From Pardosa pseudoannulata (Eukaryota; Arthropoda; Arachnida; Araneae; Lycosidae), in assembly GCA_032207245.1 (NCBI GenBank), contig CM063504.1, positions 86,008,210-86,072,209 of the forward strand: a stretch of DNA of 64,000 bases, written 5' to 3'. Each line of letters begins with the position of its first letter. Position 1 is the stretch's first letter. Position numbers and translations under genes: made by a program. The notes beneath the pieces are model-generated. The model did not search any database and was not told where the DNA came from. It saw only the letters and a list, made by a program, of their open reading frames with translations. This document shows, in pieces, positions 36,200 through 47,719 of the stretch.

Positions 36200-36693
36200 C
36201 GTGTGTGTGTGTGTTTGAATTAATTTGAAATTTTAGACTACATCAAATAGATGCTTGATTCTAAATCTTATTCAAATTATTAATTGCATTGCTACAGATT
36301 AAAAATTCTCAAATTATTTTGAACTAATTAAGAGTCTGACTAATCAAATAACTATAGCAATGATTGTCGTTAAGTTTCTTTAATGAATTCTTTGCAACCG
36401 AAATAAGTTATCTTTTAATTTTGTTACACTAGTATCTAACTATGTTAAGATAAAATTATTAACAAAGTATTGTCATTTCAGAGTCTTAATATCATAGCAA
36501 AAAAAAGTTTTATTTTGAAGGCTTTAATAAATCTTTTAGGTCTGAACTTTTATAAATTTCATTTTTTCATCAATGTTAAATTTGATATTTTTAAAATTTC
36601 TTGTTTTTATAGCATGGCCACACTTATCATTTTTGATAAAGAAATTTTTTAATTGAGTAAGGAAGTTTGTTTTCTTTAAGGAATTTTGTTTAA

Positions 36694-36764
<71 letters not shown>

Positions 36765-39700
36765 AATTTTTTTGAGTTTTATTTTCACAATTTTTAGTTT
36801 TAAAAGTATATTTTCAATATTACTTTTATAACATGTGGGTTATGTTTTATTAAGATGAACAGTATTAAAACAATTCGTGATTCAGAGATTTATAAAATTT
36901 GATCAATTTTTTACTATTTACTAAATATTTTTCTTGGAATAGTGTTATGAAAAATTTGGATAAAACATAACATTTTAGTACAGCGCTTAATTGACAAAAT
37001 TGTTTTTCATTTTTATATTGATGGTTTTGTATAATTTTCTTGATCTTTTAAAAAAACTTTGCTATTTGCTTTAAAGAGCTCTTGATTCCCTTATTCCTTA
37101 AATTTTTTTAAAGGACCCTTGTTATTGTTCCTACCAATAAAATAATCTCTAATCTTAATCACTGGTAGCTTAATTTTAAAAGTGAATGTTTATGTATCTG
37201 TTTGATACTAGTAACTGCTGTTATAATGTATTGATTTTTAAGAGCATTTTCTCTGAATGTAACCAATCTGACGCTTAAAGTAATGAGTAGACTGATTTTA
37301 GGACACTAATTTTTTTTAAAGTTTTATTTAATTTTTGTTCTTTGTTTCTAATATTTTAATCACTATTCTGCTTGTTTTGGAAGAATTCAACTTTGAGAAA
37401 CGTATATCTCATGTTCCATCACTGAAAGACTAGAAAAGCACCAATAAGTTAATCTGGATTCCGAGACACACATACACAATCCTTAATTGTTTCAACAGGA
37501 CACATTCCATATGATAATGAAAATTTTGCTACCCAACAACATGAGGTAGTTCTAAAAAGAGGTTGAGGTAAAGTTTTAAGGGAGCATGCATTAGACATCT
37601 TTTAAATGAGGTTGGAGGTTGAAGAAGGGAGAGAGATGGCCGCAAAGGACTGTGCAAGAAATGTTAAACAGTTTTAAGAGGAGCAACTGAGGCAAAAGAA
37701 GATTGTGAAGTAGCATTTGTAATAGTGTGTAAATTTGTTATGTTTAATGAAATTTAGTATTATACATGAACAACTTTTGATTTAAAGCAGAATTTCCCTA
37801 AAGGATTTTGTTCAATTTTGTATGTTATGGGTATTCAGAAACTAATGAATAGGGTTTTTTTTTTATTATTTTTTAGTAATATTAACTCTTTATTTTCAGA
37901 CATTTTGTTGTGCTTTATTTTGTTTTTATTATATATTTGTTACTTTCTTTAACAGCTTTTTATTTTCCCATTTGGTTTAACAGTACTGAAATTTTTCTAT
38001 TTGGGTTTTCCGGCGAAATGATAGCCGAATCATTAGGGTGCTGATCTTGGATACCAGAGTTTGCAAGTTTAAATCCCTCTGTAGCATGGATATTTGTAGC
38101 CATTCAAAAGGGACTTTAAGCAGTAGATCTCGGTCTCATTAGCCCTTGTTGCAAAAAAGTAGACCATAATACTCTAACCCAAACATATTTGTGTTTTATT
38201 TCTACTTTCATGAATATCTTTCTTCTAGCTTAAATTTTAAACATTTGAAGTAGATGGTATTTGAAAGGAATAAAATTCTAATGCCTTTTAATATCTCATG
38301 ACAAATGTACTTTTATATTTCCCATTTCATTTAGAATGTTTATCAGTTTGTTTATTTAAATACAAAAAATATTTAGAATTGTTTATATTTATTTTTTATC
38401 CGTAAAAATGTTTTGATTTTTTAGACTGTCCTGGGACTCAAAGTGAAGATGCAGGAAAAGCAGAAGCATGTGCAGGATGCCCAAACCAAAATATTTGTTC
38501 ATCAGGAAAGAGCAAAGAACCTGATCCTGGTATATTTAAATTTTATGAAATAAAATATTCATCCATATTTATCATACATTAATATTTATTAACTTTAAAT
38601 ATTTTAAAAGAGATAAACTTTTGGTTCTTAAATTTTAAGTGAATATATGTTAGCAATGATACATATTATTAAATCATGTTTTTTATAATCTGTCTTTCAG
38701 TTTAGATCCACCAGTATTTTTCTGTTGTATAAGTTTCATGTTCTAGATATTTTCAACAATTTCTATTTACATTTTATACTCAAAGACTGAAGTTAATTTT
38801 CAGTGGATTGCAGATATTATGAAACACTGAAGTGTGTTATTGTCTTTGGTAAGAATACAACTATAAATGTGCAGCTTTTCATGTACATTTCACAAACAAA
38901 TTTCCAATCCACACTTTATTAGTATAATAGTTTATTGTATTTAATTATGAGTTACTAAAATGTAAAGAAAAAAAATTTAAGGGATAATTGTCCAATTTCT
39001 ATTTTAAAAAATAAATCATTTATGTAGTCATTGTTTGAAAATCAAGCCTGTGAAACCTTTAATTCTCAAACAGTATTGTGAATTAAGTTAATGTAGAAAA
39101 TAAGGTGTTTAGAATACTGAAGAAATCACTTAAAACTATATATTCCACTGCAAAAAGGAGGGAAAATTTATGAGGAATATAAACAGGGCCATAGCTAGAA
39201 ATAATTTTTGGAGGGGGGCCAAGGGAGAAAGACATCTTTATTTGTGAATGGTACTTCAATTGATGATAGCACTGTATTTCCGGCCAGCGGCCCAACAAGA
39301 CTTTTTTATGGTCTGAGCAGTTTTTTTTTTTTTTTTCTAAGAGAATAACTTTCCATGTTCATGAACAGCTAGGCAGATAGCACACCCACACCCACAAACG
39401 TGGGGCATTGTCTATCTACAAATTGATCTTTCAAAATTTTGGGGGGGGGGCCCAAATCCCTCCCTTTGCCTACGGCCTTGAATATAAAATTTCTAATTAA
39501 AATAAAGCGCTAAATAAGTTAGGGCTGAAATTTTTAGTTTTAGTTGATCTCTCTCTCAGATCTTAGTAGCAAGAATTGCTTTTCCTTGAGTTAAATTAAA
39601 ATAAATTTTTGTAAACTTTAAATTTTCAAAACTGTTTATCTTTCAGTGTTCATGTGGTTTCATTAACAATATGGATGTTTATAGCTAAATGAGATCAGTT

Positions 39701-39918
39701 TTAAGCTGTAAATTCTAATCTAATCACCATTTGAGTTGTAAAACATTACAGTAATTCTACGCAATGTCCTCTGTATTTTATACTGGAAACTGTATCATGG
39801 GTTATTAGTTGAAGGTCTATTTTTATAATTAAATAAAGGCAATACAAATGAAATGGTTTTTGAAGAAAAATTCATTGATTGAAAAAACTGAAACTGAAAA
39901 GTTTATTCTAAGTCAACT

Positions 39919-39967
<49 letters not shown>

Positions 39968-42900
39968 GATCAAGAACTAAATTTTTTAAAAGGCAGAAAT
40001 TAAGTAAAGAAATTAGATAAATAATGCACATTTAGATTTTAAAATAGTGAAGTTTCGAGACATCAGATGTTGATTTATAAAATTGAAGAAAATGATAAGA
40101 TTTTTTAAAAATAGGTTGAATTTATTAGAATTAGTAACAGTACCTTACAAAAGTCTTGTATTCCGATATATGAGTAAGTACAGGGCAAGTACATTGAAAA
40201 AAGGGAAGAAAATACCCAAGATTATATGTTTTATTTTTAATTAATGAAAACACAATTGCTGGATTTTTTAATTGAGGAAAAAATTATGAATAAATACTTT
40301 GGAATAAACTTTAGAAAGCTCACGTGAGTACAAAATTGTGTTTTTTGGCACCTTGGCAGTAACATTAATAGTATTTGCTTTATTAGGTAAGTCTAATTAA
40401 CTACACATTGAAGGATATGGTGCTTATTGCTGAGATATCCAAGTGTGAGCCAATACAAAGTTGCAGGCTACCCAATCGAACACCAAAGTGCAAGCCACTG
40501 GTAGTTCTTACTGGCATGAATGTGTTAATAGAGTTTTTTAGTATGCAAAACAAAAAATCTTTGTGGTGCTTAAATTAATTAGTAAGTTTCTTATAGAGAT
40601 TTGCTAAATTCACATGAAGAAAATTACTTGCTAACCCCCCTCCCCCCCAAAAAAAAATTACTAGATCTCTAAATTAATTTTTTTAAGCTTAAAAGATTAT
40701 ATTTTTATATTTAGGCTTTTAACAATTGTTTAAAATCTTAACAATTGTATTATTCCATTATGTTAATAATTTAGATTATGTATCCTTTAGTAATGTTAAT
40801 ATATCCTTTAGTAATGTTAAAATTTGCATATAGATTATCATACTTTTCTTGCTAATTATTAAATGTGTACCTGATATAGTTTTGTAGTTAGAAAACATAT
40901 TTAAGAAGAAACATCTAATCATGTGATCAATATTTAATGAATGAAATGTCTGGCCTCTTATATATCTGTGGGTGAGAGTAGTCAGTACTAATTTCTGCTT
41001 TCTAAAATTAAGATTTTTGTATTTTAATTTCTGTAAAGTTTAGAAGAATATAATAGATAATTTAACTTCTTTACTTTTGATTTAAATTTATTTCTTCATT
41101 AAAGTTTTTAAAAATTGAGAATTATATGATACAATATTTCTTTTGTGCTTAGTGTTAAAATTAAAGCTAAATTGTTTTCCCATTTATATACTTTAAAATT
41201 ATTAGTAGTTTTTTTAAATATATGATTTCTCATTACTATTTTTTTAATAGATATTGAACTAATAAAAGAGAAGTTGTCAACAGTGAAGCATATTATTCTA
41301 GTTCTCTCTGGTAAAGGAGGTGTCGGCAAAAGTACATTTACTTCAATGCTTTCACAAACCTTGGCTGAAGATTCTTCTAAAAATGTAAACATTTTAAACA
41401 GATTTTTAATAAACAAATAGCAAATATGGTTCTTAAACAAGTTAAGCTGTTAAAATGAAAGTGAAAGTTTACTTAACTCCTTAAATTAGTCTTTAAAACA
41501 TCTGTTACATGCATTTTTGTTTAAAAGTTCTAAACACCTACAGTACTTTTAATTTTAAAATAGCACAAATTTTATAAATAGATAGCCATTTTGTTCTTCA
41601 CTACTGCCTTTAAAGAACCATACCTAATGCCTTCTGATATGAACTATTATTAATTTGAATATTTAGTTAAGGAACAACTGTGTAATGGCCAAGAAGTTGT
41701 TTTAATAAGATAAGAATTAATTAAAATGTTTTTATAATATAAACCTGTACTGAAAAAAATAAGATGAATTGTTATTATTTTTCTGGTTTTTTACTTAGCT
41801 TTTGTTAACTTTTTCTAAGTAACCTACCTGTTAAAGATCAGTAGAAAATGATAATGTGAATGTTACTCATAAACTGGTTTTATAAATTTTTAACTGAAAA
41901 TTAGAAGAATAGTTAAATATGCATACACATATATTATATACATGTATGCATATGTGGAATTTCCATATATTATAATCTTTATAGATTGCATTTATATTGA
42001 TTCCTATGGTATTCTTTAAAAGCTGTTTCTATTTATTGAAATAATATATATATGACATTTTTTTTCCAAGCTTAAGACAGATAAGGAATTTTGTGTCTTT
42101 TAAATCAGAATGTAGAGTAAAGGAAAACCTTATCCTGAAACCTTCAACTTTAATATTTAGAGGTTCCATTTTCTAAAAATTCTCGGGCTGGGTAAGGTTG
42201 AATCAGCCTTTCATCCCTACAGTGGGTAGTCAAATTGTGACCAAACATGTTTGGGAACTAAATACTGGGTGTTCCACGTAAAGTTAACCACCTAACTGGG
42301 ACACATGTTTTGCACCCGAGGGCCATTGGTCTCAAAAACGAAGATTGACATGATAGACCTTGGCCCCCAAGTTAGGATGTTTTGCTGCAGAATTTAGTTT
42401 TTATTCACTAAATATTATTGTTTATGTATTTTTGCACTGTATTTAAAGGTTGGAGTTATGGATATTGATATATGTGGTCCTTCTTTGCCAAGAATATTTG
42501 GAGTAGAAAATGAACAGGTAAAATATATTTAATCAAACATTTTAATTTGTAAGTTTTTGTTTTTGTTTCATTATGTTGCTTAGTAGCTAAATTTAGTAAT
42601 TTATTTTCAAAAATTTATTTTAAGGTTCATTTAAGTGGCTCTGGATGGTCTCCTGTTGTAAGTTTGTTTTTCAACTTTTAATTTCTGTTTTTGATTTATT
42701 AAAATTTTACTTGAAAATGTAACAAAATTTTAGTTTACCCTTTGAAAGAATACAGTTTAAAGTTTATAAAACTAAAATAAAAATATTTTTTAGTCTTAAA
42801 AAAGTTAATTCTTTATTACAAATTAGTTACTTTCAGTTTAAATTTTCTGACTCTATAGAAATTTCAAGTTCTTTTATTAGGATTGCAAAATATGCAACTT

Positions 42901-45900
42901 TAAATATTTATTAATAAAAAGTTATTGGTTTTAAGAGCATTAACAAAGGTAGGTTTTAGTTTACAAATTTTATGCTCAAGCTATTTACTTTATTGCTTGC
43001 ATATAACCTTCTGATGAGTGAGTGATTTCACCATACCAGTACACCACAAATGTAAGTGATTGATCATTATGTAAGTTTAGTAATACAAGGTATACATTTC
43101 ATACTTTACAGCTAAATTTAAGTAATCTGTTAGATTGGCTGGTCTCAGCGGAACATAGAGTATTTAAGAAAAAAAAAAAAGATTACCTGGGTTTTAAACA
43201 AATATATTATTTTTTATCCTATATTGCTCGCATAAATGCAAAAAGGCATTAAATTCAGCTGTCATGCTGTAGTAGCATCTTGCATGTGTTTTGGGTAAAT
43301 TATAGTTATAGATAAGCATGCACATGAAAAATATTTGCAGAATTGTAAATGGAACATATTACACTAAATATATAACTTTATTTTCTTTCATAACATTTAT
43401 ATGTTACTCATTATAAAAAGATAACTTTAAATTGGTTGCTTTTTTAGTTAATTTTTCTGGGAGCTGCATGTGTTGTAAATTCTACTTATCAACTTTTCAC
43501 AGGGAAATAGCTAAAATTGGAAAAATCCAATTTTGAAATGACAATAGAAAAGTGATTCAAATATTTAGTAATAAGTAAAAAAAAGTAAGGGATCTGAGTC
43601 TTATTGTAATTTCTTGTCCTTTTTACCCTTTGGTTTAAGTCTTATTTATTTAGAAATCTTATTCGGTGAGTTATAAAAGTAATAACATTGATTAGTTAAA
43701 ATACTGAATATTATTTTGATAGCCAATAGATGCAGAAATTGTATATTATAAATGCAGAGATAGGAAGATAGATTATCCATGATGGTGTACACTTTGTTAT
43801 TTATAAACTCTGCTATTTTATGGAAAAGAAAGTTAACGAAATTCAGTCACATTTAATTAAAATTCTTTTAATTTAATAATTTATTTCTTATTTATTCTTA
43901 AAACCCTCGTATTTTTTTCTTTTTACAAAAGCATTAGAATTTCTTGATAAGTCTAATAGATAAAAAGAACAATATTTTTTCAAGAATTAAATCTGCTTTT
44001 TTTATATGAATCATTGTTTTAATGAAAATATTTAATTACCTTAAATAATTCTAACTTTTGGTTGAAATAGTACGCTTTATCATTGGTGTCTTAATTCAGA
44101 TTTTTCCTCCTTTTAATGGATTAAGTACCATATAACAAATATAGATATTTAGCTGTGTTTAATGTGTTTCAACGTGGTTTACATCTGTACGAGTTTTTAT
44201 CTTTGGTTTTAATATAATTTTATATTCTGTTACCAACTTCTTTTTATAGTTTGTTGAGGAAAACCTTTGTTTGATGTCTGTTGCTTTCTTATTGACAAGC
44301 CCAGAAGAAGCAGTGATATGGAGAGGTCCAAAGAAGAATGGTAGTTGAATTTAATATAATTTAGTTAAACTATACTGATGTAAAAAAAAAAAAAGAACTA
44401 GTCATTATTAACCAGTTATATAATTTAAAAATTGTTTCTCTCAAACATTTTTGTTCAGTAAAAGTTATTCAGCAATTTGTGTCTAAAAAACTTAATACCT
44501 TTTCTGATATTCTAATTCATTTTTAATGAATTAGAATATAAAATGTTTTATTAAATAAAAATCATTTTAATGTTTTTCTTTATAAGCATTCTTTACTTTT
44601 ATTTACCTCAAGATGGGTGGTGAAATCTCAAAAAATATTTTAAGGAAATTAGAAATTTTTAAAATTGTTGGCTGTACAACCATTAAGAAAGTAACAGAGC
44701 AAAATACCATTTTCTTTTCATATCTATGTAAATAGTGTTTTATAATCAAATGGTAAGGGAATTAAATTTTGCTCCACAATCATATTTTTTAAGCAACATT
44801 TTCTTTTTATTCGCATTATTTATTATTATTATTACTTTATGGAATGTACTATAATTTTCTGTAGCAACGTAACTATATTTCAAGGATAAATTTTGTAATT
44901 CTTTATGTCTGATTAATCTATTAAATGAAAATCAGTTATTTATTTATTATAATCTTTTAAATCCTTAGGCCTTATCAAACAGTTCCTGAAAGATGTTGAT
45001 TGGGGAGATCTTGATTATTTAGTGATTGATACCCCTCCTGGTACATCTGATGAACATATATCAATTGTTCAGTACTTAAAAGGTATTAAACCAGATGGAG
45101 CTGTAATTGTTACAACACCTCAGGTAATCTCAGTTTTTATTTTAGTATTTTTCATGACTTTTTCCTTACTTATAAATGTTACTAAGAGCTGGAATTTAAT
45201 AACAAAGTTACTATATGATTTCATAAATCAAAAATAGAATATCTTTCAGAAAAATCTTTTAATAATAGAAATGGTTTTGATTAGTAATCAGTGACATTTT
45301 CTTAAAAGATTTAAATATTTGCAACACTAATTTTAAATTCACACACAAAACTAAATTTAAGACAATCTTGCAGAAAAGCAATTTTATAATTTACTGTATT
45401 AATGGTTTTATTTTAGTATACCTTTTATTATTACTTCTTCTAGGGTTTACTTCTAATCAACTGAATATTTTTATATAGTCTATAGAAATAAGAGAACAAA
45501 ATGTACATATTATATATATGGATGTGACTGTTATGAGAGAGCCTTATATCTGAGGAAGCTTTTTTTTATATAATGAGTGCTTTCAACAGTTCTACAAATA
45601 CTACTACTAATAATAGATCCTACACAAAGTAACATAAACTAAAATACCTCATACATAAACTAAAATATCTTGCAGTTTTTCTCTTAAAGAATAAATACTT
45701 TTTGACACCTAATAAACAAAAGAAAAAGATTTTTAATGCATACAAAAAGAAGAAAATTTTAAATACTTTTTACAGTTCCTTAAAATATAAATTAAAATAA
45801 GAAGTTAGTGGTGGTTTTTAAAGACTATGAACATTGCAAAGATATACAAAAATATTTTGCATTAACCAATGAAACAGCAAAGTGTGTTTAGGCTAACTTT

Positions 45901-46318
45901 AAAAATAAAGAATTAAAACAAATTTCACAATATCAATATAATAATATTTTAAGGTAGTTTAAAGTTAATTAGTATTTTTATACAAAACTGCAGATTTTAC
46001 CACATGTCATTTTGCAAACAGTACCACTGTGCTCTTTAAACCTTGATAGCCATCCATTTGTGCATGTAAAATCACTGACACCAAATGCTTCTACAAAGAA
46101 AAAAACCTTGCTTTTTCTTGCAAAACAACACCAGTTAATAGCATTTTCTAGTTCCTAGTTTCTCTTATTCATCCTAATAAAACAATATCAGTTTCTTCAG
46201 TTTAGCAGTTCACATCAGTTTATTTGCAAGGTCAAACTAATTGACTACATAGTCTGTTTCAATTTGTTCTTGTTTTAAAATAATTCTCAAAAGAGTACTA
46301 GCATGTATCTTGTATCTG

Positions 46319-46391
<73 letters not shown>

Positions 46392-47678
46392 AAAATTAAT
46401 TTTGTTAAAATTTGGCAACAAAAAGTGCTTGTTTGTATAGCATTTAAATTATTTTAAAAGTTAATTTCTATTTTCAGGAAACAGCTCTATTAGATGTTCG
46501 AAAAGAAATAAATTTTTGTCAAACAGTAGAACTTCCTGTTTTGGGAGTCATAGAAAACATGAGTGTATTTGTATGCCCAAAGTGCAAGGTATATTTTCTG
46601 GATTTATTTCTTTATGCATAGAACTTTTCTTACTGAATTTCACAATGATTTTTTAAACAACTTTGCTTTTTTAAATACATATTTTATCTTCACTCATAAG
46701 TAAAGCTTCTAAGTTTAAAAGTATCTTGGTTTAAATTAAATATATCTTTTTTTCTGTGTGTGTCTCTTAAATGGTATTGGGGTATTTAACTTAAGTATCC
46801 TTTTTAAGAAATCTGAGGTACAGGGTTATCTCTTAAAAGATAAGTAATTTCATTAAATAAATATAATTTTGTAGTGATTGAAACTAATAAAATACTATTT
46901 CTTAAATTTCTACTGATTTTTGCAAACAATGTTTGACAAAAAGGCATTTATTTTGTGTTTAGTAAATTTCATAATCTTTGTAAATTTGTTTGCATAAAGA
47001 CTAATGCGTTCAGCAGTTTTTTTTACTTCAAATGTCAAATGTAAAAGAGAAAGTTATTTCATTAATTGTATACGTGTGTGATAGCACAAATAATTCAGCG
47101 AGAATGAATATTGAAAACTCACACATACTCAAGGGTGAGAGCAAAATCCTTTAATTTTCTCTGATCATAATGCAGCAACTAAAAAATACTGCTAAACTAA
47201 GGCTTTCTGACATTTTTGAATGTACTACTAAGTGTCAAAGAAGTGCATTATTGCAAATTAGGAGCCAAGTGCATAGAAAGAGGTTCACTCTGATGAACAA
47301 GCTTTTATAAATTACCATTACAATTGCAATTTCCCATTCAGTTGCAATACAGATGTAAAACCACGTGGTTAGTAAAAGTATTCTCAGATGCTCTTATGCT
47401 ATCTTTACATCCAAAGCAGCCGAACGATGGCCAATTGGTTAGGGTGCTGGCCTTCGGTACCGGAGTTCGTGGGTTCGAGTCCCACAGAGGCATGGATGTT
47501 CGTAGGCGTTTGGAATCGGCTTTAAGCTGTAGGTCCCGGTCTCATTAGCCCTCGTGTTGCAAAAAAGTAGACCGTAGCACCCCAAACCAAACCAAACCAT
47601 AAATTCAAAGCAACTTTATTGATTAAGAAGAAAAAATAGTATTATAATTTGAGAATTGCTCATGCTGTTTTTTCCATA

Positions 47679-47719
<41 letters not shown>

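Noticed and set aside
37460..37740. Possible LINE tail in NUBP1 intron 1
   Set aside because: Slightly GC-richer and ORF-like, but I could not match it to a domain or a second copy.
41108..41440. 110-codon minus-strand ORF
   Set aside because: Antisense shadow of NUBP1 exon 3 and its intron flanks.
45022..45237. 71-codon plus-strand ORF
   Set aside because: Read-through of NUBP1 exon 7 into its intron; the gene splices at 45123.
47436..47510. Possible tRNA gene
   Set aside because: Boxes A and B are present, but no acceptor stem closes and the sequence continues into a SINE body and tail shared with other copies.
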